64,000 nucleotides of DNA from Myotis daubentonii (Eukaryota; Chordata; Mammalia; Chiroptera; Vespertilionidae): positions 107,501,965-107,565,964 of the forward strand of contig NC_081844.1 in assembly GCF_963259705.1 (NCBI RefSeq), in the 5' to 3' direction. Positions 21,161 through 31,359 of this stretch are shown here, piece after piece; positions within the stretch are counted from its first letter, which is position 1, and every line of letters begins with the position of its first letter. A program made the translations under genes and the position numbers. The notes beneath the pieces were generated by a model. That model did no database searches. It had not been told where the DNA came from and saw nothing but the letters and a program-made list of their open reading frames with translations.

Positions 21161-21814
21161 GCTGCCGGCCCCCAGAAGCCCGACTTCTTAGCCCACGGCC
21201 TTCCTGGTGCCTCAGGGCCCTCCACGCCGCCCTAGGCCCAGGCCTCACCCCTGCCCGTATGTGAGCACACGGTCCACTGGCTCCCTGTCTGCGATGCCAG
21301 GGCCTCCAAACCCGACACCAGGTCCTCACCAGGCCTGTGCCTCGCCGTGGGCCCCGCGCCTGAGGGTCCCGGAACCTTGTAGATGGGAACCAGCCTGTCG
21401 ATAGGGAGCGGACGGTGGGAGTGGACGCGGTGCCACACGCGTGGGTGGCTCGGGATGAGCGAAACGGGTGCCCGAGGCTGAATTCTTTTATCACGGCCTC
21501 CCCTGCTGTGTGACTCGACAATCGATTCGTCCCCCTGCTCCTCTGTCAACCTGGGGTGACAGCTCCCTGATGTTGTGATGGTTCTGCCACGTGGCCCGTC
21601 GTGGGCCCTCAGGTGACGCGCGTCGTGTCTCCTAGGGTTCGCGGGGCTCTGCACCCTGGAGAGGCCCGAGGGTCTCTGCGCAGAAGCAAGAAGCCACCCG
21701 GTGAGAAGTGCGGCAGCACCCACAGCCGTGGCATCCACGGTGACGTCGCGTCACCAGGAGCCTGGGCCGCAATAGGAAGGGACCAGGTCTGCTCTCAAGT
21801 CCCCGCAGCGTGGG
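21161..21814. other. Unique GC-rich sequence
   Basis: Long reverse frames (168 and 220 codons at 20859-21738) overlap here but carry no recognisable domain, and they cross the MIR at 20975. Confidence 0.4.
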
Positions 21815-21828
21815 CCACTAGAGGGCGC
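21815..21828 (+). promoter_or_regulatory. CTCF-like core motif
   Basis: CCACTAGAGGGCGC fits the CTCF core CCASYAGRKGGCRS at all 14 positions, followed by CAGCAG. Forward orientation. It lies outside any recognised repeat. Confidence 0.55.
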
Positions 21829-22151
21829 CAGCAGCTGCAGTCCGGCTGCAGAGCTGCCCGCAGGCTGGCGGGGAAGACTGGACCCTGTGCGGGGAGCCCG
21901 CCCTCCTCGGCCTGGGACTCTGCCTGAGCCTGGCAGCCGGTGGGGCAGCCGCAGGGCCTGAGAGCAGACACACACCCAGACCTGCCTGGGGAGGGAACTG
22001 AAAGGCGCCAGGACCCAAATCACACACAGCATCCCCCTCGCTGGTTCTGCTCGGCTGGCTTTGCCACAAATGGACGCCGTTAGCACACGCACGCTTTCCC
22101 GTCTCCGTGTAACCTCTCTGGGTGATAATGTCTAAGTTGGAGGCCTCAGCT
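21829..22151. other. Unique sequence
   Basis: No gene or repeat recognised between the CTCF-like core and the 100-bp duplication. Confidence 0.35.
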
Positions 22152-22346
22152 GAGCCCGAGGGCACTGGGCCTCCCTCTGGGAGCCCCGCCTTGTGGGGTC
22201 CACGGACGCTTCGACCCACAGACGCTGTCCCCTGTGCAGAGCCCCTGTGCAGAGCCCGAGGGCACTGGGCCTCCCTCTGGGAGCCCCGCCTTGTGGGGTC
22301 CACGGACGCTTCGACCCACAGACGGGGCCCCATGTGCAGAGCCCCC
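22152..22346. repeat. Two-copy tandem duplication, period exactly 100 bp
   Basis: GAGCCCGAGGGCACTGGGCC begins at 22152 and again at 22252. Both copies then read through CCTTGTGGGGTCCACGGACG to CACAGACG without a difference that I can see, and diverge in the last quarter. Confidence 0.95.
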
Positions 22347-23080
22347 GGCCGGTTTGCGGAGACGGACAGGGGCTGGTGGGAACGGCAGGGAGGCCATCAC
22401 CATGGTCCAGGGAGAGAGGGTGCGGCAAGGACCAGGGTGGTGGCCGTGGAGGCGGGAGGGGGAATGATTTGGGAGCTGTTTCTGAGGCAGAGTCGATGGG
22501 ACCTGCTGCTGGAGGTATGAATGGCGAGGACAAGGTGCCCGAAGGAACGCCCTTCAGTGCCCGCGGCCCGGATGTGCCTGCAGAATAGAAATCTCTCCTA
22601 TTCGCTGGTTCCTGGGTGGGACCTCTGTGGAGGCCAGGGGCGTGGGGGGGGGGGGGGGGAGGGCAGGCGTCCTGAAGGCTCAGGGGGACGGAACCCTTTG
22701 CGAATGAGGCGCTCCCTCCCCCAGGAGGTTCCGTGTGGAAAGTGCGTTGAGGGCCACTGTCTCAGAAGTGGGGACTGTCCCCCTGGGGTGGGGCCGGGCC
22801 TCCGTGGCCTCCGTGAGGATGAAGGAAACAGCCCAAGAAAGAAACAAAACGCTCTCCTCCAAGCCTCCTCTTCCCACAGCGCGTGGCCCGTGAGGCGGAC
22901 AGAGGTTCCCGTACGGGGTGGGGGGCGCGGTGCGGCTTTAACGGCGGGGCTCCGAGCACCCCCTGCCCTGGCTTCCCCACCTGAGGCAGTGGTGCATCCC
23001 GGGCCTGGCTCTCCTGCGGCAGAATTAGGGGGGCTGGGCGGTGGGGAACCCGCCCCCCCACCCCTGCTAGGATAAGTAAA
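22347..23080. other. Unique GC-rich sequence with G-run
   Basis: Contains a G-run at 22645-22662. The open frame at 22521-23075 (184 codons) has no recognisable domain. Confidence 0.4.
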
Positions 23081-23089
23081 CAGGAAGCG

Positions 23090-23290
23090 AGGACAGAGGC
23101 CAAGGGCATTAAATCCCAATTATCTGCTCGTCCTAAATACTTCCTGTGAGAACAATTTGTCATTGACAGACTTAATTAGACTCTTGACCAATATTTTCCA
23201 GATGTGCGGCTCTTGCTAAAAGCCCGGCACAGATGTTCTCCACAGTTAATGAGGCAGCTGAGGCGAGCCCTTCGGGGGAGAGCTGGGGCA
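23090..23290. promoter_or_regulatory. Candidate conserved non-coding element
   Basis: AT-rich block in GC-rich surroundings, with TTAAATCCCAATTATCTGCT, AACAATTTGTCATTGACAG, ACTTAATTAGACTC (homeodomain TAATTA), CCACAGTTAATGAG and CAGCTG. No repeat signature and no codon-like structure. Confidence 0.35.
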
Positions 23291-23553
23291 AGAGCCACAG
23301 GCTCTGAAATCATGCTCAGTGGATCATGAAAGAGAACCCATTGGCCTTGGGGGTCTTTCAGAGAAACAGACACCAGTGGCAGAGGCAGTGGGTCACGGAG
23401 GGGTGTCCCTGTGGCCGGGGCCCCGTGTCCCCTCCGCTAACTGGGAGCAGCCGCAGCCCAGAGGACCTGGGGTCTGTTTTGAATACGAGGCAACCAGGAG
23501 GGATGAGAGAGACAGAGAAGCGGGCAGGAGTGGAGCCCTTGTCCCTGCATTAC
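23291..23553. other. Unique sequence
   Basis: No gene or repeat was recognised before the SPIN-like element. Confidence 0.3.
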
Positions 23554-23561
23554 CCCTAAGC

Positions 23562-23872
23562 CGGCGGTTCTCAACCTGTGGGTCACGACCCCTTTGGGGG
23601 TCGAACGACCCTTTCACAGGGGTTGCCTAAGACCATCGGAAAACACATATATAATTACATATTGTTTTTGTGATTCATCGCTGTGCTTTAATTATGTTCA
23701 ACTTGTAACAATGAAAATACATCCTGCATATCAGATTTTTATATGATGATGCATAACAGTAGCAAAATTACAGTTATGAAGTAGCAACGAAAATAATTTT
23801 ATGGTTGGGGGTCACCACAACATGAGGAGCTGCATTAAAGGGTCGCGGCAGCAGGAAGGTTGAGAACCACTG
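23562..23872 (+). mobile_element. SPIN/URR1-like non-autonomous hAT element, 311 bp, perfect 8-bp TSD
   Basis: Begins CGGCGGTTCTCAACCTGTGG (family CAGCGGTTCTCAACCTGTGG, one change) and ends AGGTTGAGAACCACTG, with family text GTCACGACCCCTTTGGGGGT, CCTAAGACCATCGGAAAACA, AATTACAGTTATGAAGTAGC and TGGTTGGGGGTCACCACAAC in order. CCCTAAGC is duplicated exactly (23554-23561, 23873-23880). The SPIN group is known from vesper bats, murine rodents, bushbaby, opossum, tenrec, a lizard and a frog and is attributed to horizontal transfer. There is no transposase frame. Confidence 0.93.
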
Positions 23873-23982
23873 CCCTAAGCGCTGAGGGAAAGGCAGTACT
23901 CATGAGCCTGCCACCCAAGGCGCTCACCTTTGGAAAACGGGGCTCCAGCAGTACAGGGGGCTCCCACAGTGGTGCAGGGCTA

Positions 23983-24086
23983 GGCCCAGGGTGGGGCGAG
24001 GGGGGCCAGGCCCAGGGTGGGGCGAGGGGGGCCAGGCCCAGGGTGGGACAAGGGCGTCAGGCCCAGGGTGGGGCGAGGAGGCCGGC
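23983..24086. repeat. Four-copy, 25-26-bp tandem repeat
   Basis: Units start GGCCCAGGGTGGGGCGAG at 23983, 24009, 24035 and 24060. The third reads GGGACAAGG and the fourth is one base closer. GC-rich, which explains the open frames across it. Confidence 0.93.
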
Positions 24087-25371
24087 CTCAGGCAGAGCCC
24101 GCACCCCCATAGCCCGAGCGAGCAGGTGCCTCTACACAGAGCGCCTCATTGGGCCCTGGCCCTGCCCCTGACCCCTCCGTCCTGCCTCAGTGGCTCCGCC
24201 TGGATCCAGGCAGCAGTCCCCTCACTGCCTCCCTGCTCCCGCCTTCCCTCCCGTCCTGCCTCCACCCTGTCCTGAGGGAGCTCACCAAGGCCAAGCTCCA
24301 TCCCGTCGCCAGGGTGGGAACCCTCCATGGCCTTTGGGACAAGGGCAGGCTCCCGGCTGGATGTTCGAGGCCCTCCAGCCGCCAGCCCCGCCCTGTGCCT
24401 GCTCACCCGCCATCCGCCGCGGGGCACGCACCTCCCAGTGTGGTCAGCGCCCGGCCTGTCTCTGACCAGGTGCGACCTTCTCCTGGAACCCTCGCCCCCC
24501 TGTCTCCCTCTGCAGTCCCCGAACCAGAGCCCCTGCGCCTCTGCAGGACTCACCTCGCCAGGCCCCTGCCCCTGCAGGCTCCCCCTGCCCTCCCCGGCTC
24601 TGTGGGCCCCAGGAAAACCTAGTGTGCATTTATTAGTTCACTGCTAACTGCTCATATCCCCCAACCAGAGAGGAAGTCACTCAGAAGCCTGGGACTTCCC
24701 CAGAGCTCAGAAGGGTGCCTGGCATATATTAGCTACTGAGTACGAGGTGCCTGGCAGCGCAGGGAGCACACAGTAGGCTCTTCACAGCAGCTGAGTGATC
24801 AGTAGCTGAAAGCATAGCAGTTGGCTGCTTAACGGGCTCAAGCACTGAGATGGACGGGGGTGGACTCTGCACCTCGGGGCGCTGCGGGCTCCCGTCCCGA
24901 GGGGAGCGGAGCCTGGGGACTCCTCCCCCGCCCCCCCCAGCTCCCCCCCCCCCGCCCCCCGCAGCCCGCAGCACCTCATCCTGACAGTGACACCAGGTGA
25001 GAAGCCTGATTGCGGAGGTCGCCCAGGCAGGAACATTTCCCATTAGCCCTAGGGCCCTCCCCCCGCCCCCCGGCAAACCCCCTCCCCGGGGTCCCTGATG
25101 ACGCAGAACCTCACTCTGCCCCCCGACAATCCTTGCCCGGCACCGAGCAAAGGTGAACGCAGGGACGGAGCACGTCCTCCTCCTCCAGGGAGAGGCGGAG
25201 GCGGCAGGGGCTGGGCGCCGATGGCCAAGCGGTGAGGGCGGGACAGAGGCCCGAGGATGTGTGACAGGCACGCGGTCCGACAGGCTGGGCCTTCGCAGAG
25301 TGTGCGTGACAAGAAAAGGTCATTTATCACTGCCACCCCCTGCTCCCTCTACGGGGAGCTATGGCAGCCCG
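24087..25371. other. Unique GC-rich sequence with C-runs
   Basis: C-runs at 24917-24961 can form a G-quadruplex on the minus strand. The tract around 24720-24800 (CCTGGCATATATTAGCTACT) recalls an L2/MIR 3' tail. The 157-180-codon frames are composition effects. Confidence 0.4.
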
Positions 25372-25464
25372 GTGCGGATGGAGGGCGCGAGCACTGGAGC
25401 CCGTGCGGACGGAGGGCGGGAGCACTGCAGCCTGTGTGGACGGAGGGCGGGAGCACTGCAGCCT
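25372..25464. repeat. Three-copy, 31-bp tandem repeat
   Basis: Units start GTGCGGATGGAGGGCG at 25372, GTGCGGACGGAGGGCG at 25403 and GTGTGGACGGAGGGCG at 25434, each ending GAGCACTGSAGCC. Confidence 0.93.
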
Positions 25465-26030
25465 GTGTGGAGTGTGGGCTGGTGGGTTGGGGCTGCATCG
25501 GAGCTGGGAGACGCTGAGGCTGGGAGCCCTGAGCCCGCGGGCAAGAGCAAGCCTGTGGTGTCTGGGTGGGGGTGGCGGTGAACGGGGTGTTACGGGGTCT
25601 CCTGTGAGCACCAGGTCCTCAGCGACACCCTGCAGTGGGCGGACTCCTGGGGCGGATGAGGTGGGCCCAGGCCTGTGGCCGGCGCCGGGGACGGCAGGTG
25701 TCTGCTGGCCCCTCCGCAGATGCTGACCTCTCCTCCCTGCCGGGGCCACGGCGGCTGGAGCCCAGGTCGCAGGGACAGGTGAAGGGGGACATGTCAGGGC
25801 CACAGAGGCTGCCTGGTGAGGCTCTAGTTGCGGGGGGTGAGGGTGCGGTGGGAATGAGGGGTGTGAGGGCAGCGGCCTCTGAAAACCTAAATGCACCTTC
25901 TGGGCTAGGCTGATCTGCAGACAACCTCAGCCACGATGGCCGCGGGCGTGAGGCTCAGGGGATTGTGACGACTGCCCAGTGGAACTCGGTCCCATGCGGT
26001 CCAGGCCTGACATGGAGCCGCCCATGGGGC
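25465..26030. other. Unique GC-rich sequence
   Basis: No gene recognised. GC-rich, with overlapping open frames on both strands. Confidence 0.4.
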
Positions 26031-26034
26031 TCAG

Positions 26035-26748
26035 TGTCCACGGGGCCCAATGTCCATGGACCTCAATGTCCACGGACCTCAATGTCCACGGGGCTCAATG
26101 TCCACGGGGCCCAATGTCCACAGGGCTCAATGTCCACGGGGCTCAATGTCCATGGACCTCAATGTCCACGGGGCTCAATGTCCACGGGGCTCAATGTCCA
26201 CGGGGCTCAATGTCCATGGACCTCAATGTCCACGGGGCTCAATGTCCATGGACCTCAATGTCCACGGGGCTCAATGTCCATGGACCTCAATGTCCACGGG
26301 GCTCAATGTCCACGGGGCTCAATGTCCACGGGGCTCAACGTCCATGGGGCACAATGTCCACGGGGCTCAATGTCCACGGGGCTCAATGTCCACGGGGCTC
26401 AACGTCCATGGGGCACAACGTCCACGGGGCTCAATGTCCACGGGGCCCAATGTCCACGGGGCCCAATGTCCATGGACCTCAATGTCCATGGGGCCCAATG
26501 TCCACGGGGCTCAATGTCCACGGGGCCCAATGTCCACGGGGCTCAATGTCCACGGACCTCAATGTCCACGGGGCCCAATGTCCATGGACCTCAATGTCCA
26601 CGGGGCCCAATGTCCACGGGGCCCAATGTCCACGGGGCTCAATGTCCACGGGGCCCAATGTCCACGGGGCCCAATGTCCACGGGGCTCAACGTCCACGGG
26701 GCTCAATGTCCATGGGGCTCAATGTCCACGGACCTCAACGTCCACGCA
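26035..26748. repeat. 44-unit minisatellite, 16-bp unit, no indels
   Basis: Counted from 26035, 44 complete units of TGTCCACGGGGCTCAA-type sequence follow each other at exactly 16 bases, with a partial 45th at 26739. Four main variants alternate: GGGGCTC, GGGGCCC, ATGGACCTC and ACGGACCTC. Units 20 and 24 share a rare GGGGCACAA form four units apart, suggesting a 64-bp block duplication. No unit contains a stop in any forward frame and 16 is not a multiple of 3, so all three forward frames stay open (255-303 codons) and give the same 16-residue peptide period. These are not genes. Confidence 0.98.
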
Positions 26749-26924
26749 TCAGCACCGCTGGAGTGTCATGCGGCCGGCAGGCTCCCGCCCATCCACAGCT
26801 GCATTTCCAGATCATGAAAAGGGGCTTCAGAGGGTCAGCCACTCGCTGAAAGTCATGCATCACTGTCCATGCCGTCACCATGATGGCTAAGTATGGAGGA
26901 CGCCGTGTCGCACCCCCCACACGT
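26749..26924. other. Unique sequence
   Basis: Short unique segment after the minisatellite. No gene is seen. Confidence 0.35.
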
Positions 26925-27015
26925 GACCCCCTCTTATGAGTGGGGAAACTGAGGCTCAGAGAGGGGCAGTCTAGCTGCTGGGAAATGGCACACCCAGGAC
27001 TCGGACTCGCTCTCC
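26925..27015 (-). repeat. MIR SINE fragment (reverse)
   Basis: GGGGAAACTGAGGCTCAGAG followed by GGGGCAGTCTAGCTGCTGGG and CACACCCAGGACTCGGACTC is the reverse MIR order with few gaps. Confidence 0.8.
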
Positions 27016-28139
27016 TCCCTCTGAACTCCCCCCCCCCCCCCCCGCTATCACACATGGGGCAGCTGCTGTTTCCCGAGGGGCCCCACGCAGGACACCTCGC
27101 ATCGCCCACGGAACCCCCCACAGACCGCGAGACGGGTGTTTCTAGAATCCCAGCTTCGCTTCAAAGCCTGGGTCCGCCCCTCGCTTCAGCGCTTAACTGA
27201 AGACACTTCTTTGAGGAGACCTTGCTGGGGCATCCCGTCTGAAGCAGGAGCCCCACGCTAGCTAGCGTCCACCCAGCCCCTTCCTCCCTCCACGGGCTCC
27301 CCAGCAGCAGTGCCTGCTTGCTCTGTGCGTTTCCTCGTGTAGGGTCTGTACATTACAGACACGTGTAGTGACTGCAGCTCTCGACCTCCCCCCACAGCAC
27401 CCACTGCCCACAAGGCCTGGGATACAACAGGAAGGAAGGAGTGGACAGCAGGCGGAGGCCCGGAGTGCTTGAGCGACTTAGCGAGAGCCACACGGCGACC
27501 TGGCGTCCGACCCAGGCTCGCAGACTCCAGAATCTGGGGCTCTCTTCCCGGCACTAGAAGGCCTAGTGGAGTGAGGGCTGCACGGTAAGCACATAATCCT
27601 CCCTGAATCAGCCACTGTGTTTCTTAAAGCCCAGCTCTCCTGCCCCCCCACCCCACCCCCACCCCGCAAGGACCAGAAAGGGGGGGGGGGAAGGGAGGGG
27701 AGGCTCACATCTCCCTCACTTTGGAAAACCACTTTGATTCAGGGCACTGGTGAGACATCGTGCCAGCGCGTTTTGCTAAATGAGCTGGCACAGCCCTGCC
27801 CCCCTGGCGCTGCGTTGAAAGGCTGGTGCTCTTATCCCAGGACACTAAGGCTGAGAAAGGATAATACGGGCTGCAGGGCTTAATACTCAGGGAGCAGGAG
27901 GCCGACAGGCCAGCCACTTCCCCGGGAGGAGAAAAACTGAAGCCATCTCAGCGTCAATACACGCACGGCCAACAGTTTCCTCCATTTCCACTGGAAACCC
28001 AGCATAAACACAGGGAAGGGGTTGGGATTTTTAAGTAAAAAGTCTTGCCCGGTGCTGACCCCACTGTTCTCCTTGGGGATCCCTCCTGGCTGAATGCACG
28101 TCCACGGGCTTGCAGCGAACGCTCCATGTTGTGTCCCAT
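27016..28139. other. Unique sequence with C-runs
   Basis: A C-run (27029-27043) and a G-run (27679-27690). The segment 27460-27545 (GCGAGAGCCACACGGCGACC) may be another reversed MIR piece. No gene is seen. Confidence 0.4.
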
Positions 28140-29060
28140 CTTCATCAACATTTGTTACACATGCACTTCCTTGTTGGTACATATTCCTCACAATTACCGC
28201 TTTTTAATGGACTACATATATAGTGTTATCAGACTTTATTTAACTAAGCCAGTATAGTTGGACATTGCTATTGCTTTCAGGTTTATCTTTTTTAAAAATT
28301 ATCCTATATAAAGGGGTAATATGCAAATTGACCGAACGGCGGAACCACCAGTCGCTATGACGTGCACTGACCACAAGGGGGCAGTCGCTCAACTCAGGAG
28401 CTGCCCCCTGGTGGTCAGTGTGCTCCCACAGGGGGAGCACCACTCAGGCTTCTGGGCTGACGGCTGGCGAGCTCAGTGGGGCGGTGGTGGGAGTCTTTAC
28501 CGCCTCCGCAGCAACGCTAAGGATGTCCGACTGACGGCTTAGGCCTGCTCTCCTGCTGGGGGCGGGGAGTGGGCCTAAGCCATCAGTCGGACATCCCCCA
28601 AGGGCTCCCGGACTGCAAGAGGGTGCAGGCCAGGCTGAGGGACCCCCCACCGCCCCCGCTCCCCACATGAATGTTGTGCACTGGGCCTCTAGTGCTGTAA
28701 TAAGCATCCTTAAATATCTAGCACTTATTTACTTAGTTTTTCCTTTGTTAAGACCCTGTTCCCCTATTCAAGTTTTCCCACTAGGTGAATGGGTAGGAAC
28801 TTTGTTTGCTCTGGGTGTGTGCAGTTACATTGTTTCAGCTTCACTCTGGGTCCAATGAATGGACCCGTTTCACCTCACTGTCACTGGCATGGGCCATCAT
28901 TTAGCAAAAAAACACTTCAGGGTTAAATTTAATGGAGTAAGACGGTGGCTCGATGATGTTAGTCCTGTTTCATGGATGATCAGTGCTGTTAAATTGTTTT
29001 CCCATGTTCATTTTTTAGTTGCGTTGCATGTCCTTTGGTGTATCAAAGTGCCAGGGGAAA
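28140..29060 (-). mobile_element. Old L1 3' UTR-type fragment (reverse), split by a Helitron
   Basis: TACATATATAGTGTTATCAG, CAGTATAGTTGGACATTGCT, TTTCAGGTTTATCTTTTTT and, after the Helitron, CTGTAATAAGCATCCTTAAA follow the reversed L1M text (ggacatttaggttgtttcc...taataagtgctgcaatgaacatcc). Later parts to about 29060 are less certain. The Helitron 28302-28692 interrupts it. Confidence 0.6.
28302..28692 (+). mobile_element. Non-autonomous Helitron (HeliBat-type), 391 bp
   Basis: Starts TCCTATATAAAGGGGTAATA after A (28301), ends TGCACTGGGCCTCTAG before T (28693), with no target duplication. It carries the family palindrome with two CTCF-like cores: the first (28371-28384, CCACAAGGGGGCAG) has one mismatch, and the second (28401-28414, CTGCCCCCTGGTGG) is a perfect reverse core. 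A second inverted pair (GTCCGACTGACGGCTTAGGC and GCCTAAGCCATCAGTCGGAC) lies at about 28526-28592. No coding capacity. Confidence 0.93.
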
Positions 29061-29320
29061 ACATTTTAAAGTTATAAATCCTGCAGCCATTGAATAGTAC
29101 ACTTTTAACAGGAACTGTGTGAGCTGACCCAGGAACCATGCCAGCCACATAAGCCAACGAGAGAGAATTGCTCTGATACGTTCGCCTGAGAAAAGCTCTG
29201 TAACAAAATGGAAATTTGCTTCCAGCTCTTCCTTCATAAATACTTATATTGTCATCATGTCAGGGCTTAGTAAAAGCTAATTTGCTTCTAAGTAACTTGG
29301 CTGATGCGGCTGGGCAAGCC
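29061..29320. promoter_or_regulatory. Candidate conserved non-coding element
   Basis: AT-rich unique block with CATAAATACTTATATTGTCA, AAAGCTAATTTGCTTCTAAG and GGCTGATGCGGC. It is not recognisable as a transposon and is only texturally like a conserved element. Confidence 0.25.
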
Positions 29321-31111
29321 CGGCTCTCAGTCAGAGTTCACTGGGTGGGCAGGACCCGAGGGGGGTGACACATTCTCACCATCACGTTCAGCCTGCCTCG
29401 TGGGGCAGGCCAGCCTTTGAGCTTGGAGCAGACGCCCTCCCTGCCCGCACCCCTCCCCGGCCCCATGCCCTGCTCCCTCCTCTCCCACACCAGCAGGCCC
29501 AGGGCTGAACAATCATTTACAACTGGGGCAATCGGGGTGCCATGCGTCCCCTGCGCTTGCAAAGGCACCGCGCTCCTGGGCTGAGGGCAAAGCGGGAGGG
29601 GTGCCTGGAGGCGGGTGTGAGTGTGAGGAGCCGTGAGGTTGGGGCTGGGAGTGGGCACAGGACTGGGGGCTGGAGGGAGGCGGTGAGGAGGGAGGCACAG
29701 GCGGAAGCTGGGAACACGGCTGGGTGGGCTCTTCTCTGGGGGACGGAGGGCCGGTCTCAGGGAGGCCCTGAGAGAAAGCCACTTGGCTTGGCACTCGCCA
29801 TGTGTGATCCAGCTTCAGTGGACCCCGCCCACGGCCGCCGCCGGACATATGTGGGGAATCTGGTCGGGTTGTGCTAAGGCACTGCCCAAATGGCGGTGCT
29901 AATTTCCATCACAGCAACCATGGAGGAGGGCGACCGTCTCCAACAGCCTCCCCCACACAGGAACCGGCCCAGGAGCTGGCATTTCCTAGGCGCTGGATGA
30001 AAGTGGGACCTGGTTATCTTTCCCACCCGGATCAGCACAACTGTCCATGTGCCTAGTGTGTTTCCCTGGGTGTGACAGTCACGTGTGTTTTTTTATTATA
30101 AATTTCTTGTTCGAACACAGAGCCTTCCGACGTCCTGGACTTGGCAGCATTAGCAGAATTTCAGACTTGGAGCTCGGGCGATGATGCCACCAGCTGAGGT
30201 CGGGGCGGCGGGGGTGGGGGGGGGGTGGGGGGTGGGGGGGAGGTGTCGGTGATTTATCCGCGAAAGGCTGCGATGACACGGAGCCAGTTCAAAGCTCATG
30301 TGCCCCGTGGATCTGGGGCCAATGCAATCACTGCCTGGAGTCTGCGTTGTAGAATCGCTGACCCCGTGGGCATGACACCAAGTTAACCGAGGTGCCTGAG
30401 CGAGAGTCACCCGGAGGTCATTGGGGTTTAACTGGGATGCGGCTGGCAGCTCCCCCGTTTCGGAGCTCACAGCCAGGCCCGCTTCCGGCTGGGCAGGCAC
30501 GCTCATCCGCCTCGGAGCTCCGTGGAGAGTGAGGCACACGATGTGTCAGGACACATCTGGCGCGTTGGAAGCTTTTCGCTTAGCGCCTCCACCCCGCCCC
30601 CCGTTCCTGCCAGACTGCGCCCCTTTATCGGAGAGAGTGTCTTCCCCATAAGACAGGCCCGGGCCCCAGCCTCTATGCAGTCTGTGGCTCAGTCCTAATG
30701 CTCCGTTAAAGCCCCGCCTCCCGCACTGACAACTTGGCATTTGCCTGATGTGACATCTTCAAGAACCCCTCAGCCAGGCAGGGGAGGGAGCGAGAGGGCA
30801 ATGGGGGGGGGGGTGTCACACTGCACCCTCATGAGGGGACTGACCTGGACCCTAGTCCTCGATGGCTGCCCAGGGCCCGGCCTGCCTGCGCTCGGTAGAG
30901 CTGTGCTGGGCCCCTGCTGGCAAGCACCCTGGCCGTGGAGCCAGCACCGTGCCCGGTCCCCCCTCCCCCCAAAGCCATGGCTGCAGTAACAGGGGATGCG
31001 CTGCGAGGGCGGTGGCTCCGCTGAGGACCTGGGTGGGTTTGGATATACAAGTGCGGGGTAGAGCTAGGACTCCTGGAGGGAGGGGAAGGCCATGAGCCTG
31101 AGGCCTTTCAA
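29321..31111. other. Unique GC-rich sequence with a strong G-quadruplex tract
   Basis: The G tract at 30209-30241 (runs of 5 to 10 Gs separated by single T's) is a strong G-quadruplex candidate. Another G-run is at 30801-30813. Open frames up to 129 codons have no recognisable product. Confidence 0.45.
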
Positions 31112-31125
31112 GGGGGAAACTGAGG

Positions 31126-31345
31126 GCCGAAACCGGTTTGGCTCAGTGGATAGCGCGTCGGCCTGTGGACTGAAGGGTCCCCGGTTCGATTCCGGTCAGG
31201 GGCATGTGCCTGGGTTGCGGGCACATCCCCAGTGGGGGGTGTGCAGGAGGCAGCTGATCGATGTTTCTCTCTCATTGATGTTTCTGACTATCTCTCTCCC
31301 TTCCTCTCTGTGAAAAATCAATAAAATATATTTTTTTTAAAAAGG
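31126..31345 (+). mobile_element. Young VES SINE with ~14-bp TSD
   Basis: Head GCCGAAACCGGTTTGGCTCA, B-box region GGTTCGATTCCGG, TC-rich body and an AATCAATAAAATATA tail. GGGGGAAACTGAGG flanks both sides (31112-31125 and 31346-31359, with two extra Gs downstream). The head differs from the other copies (CCGGTTTGGCTCAGTGGATA) and shares that form with the copies at 40626 and 41269, so these three form a subfamily. Confidence 0.95.
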
Positions 31346-31359
31346 GGGGGAAACTGAGG

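Noticed and set aside
21232..21738. 168-220-codon minus-strand frames
   Set aside because: They cross a MIR SINE and GC-rich sequence and have no known domain.
25965..26890. Two or three overlapping open frames of 255-303 codons on the plus strand
   Set aside because: They are translation of the 16-bp minisatellite; all three frames give the same repeat peptide because the unit has no stop and 16 is not a multiple of 3.
28140..29060. Possible CRISPR-like or phage-like repeat structure
   Set aside because: Repeats are isolated transposon ends of known eukaryotic families; there is no spaced array of short identical repeats and the genome is mammalian.
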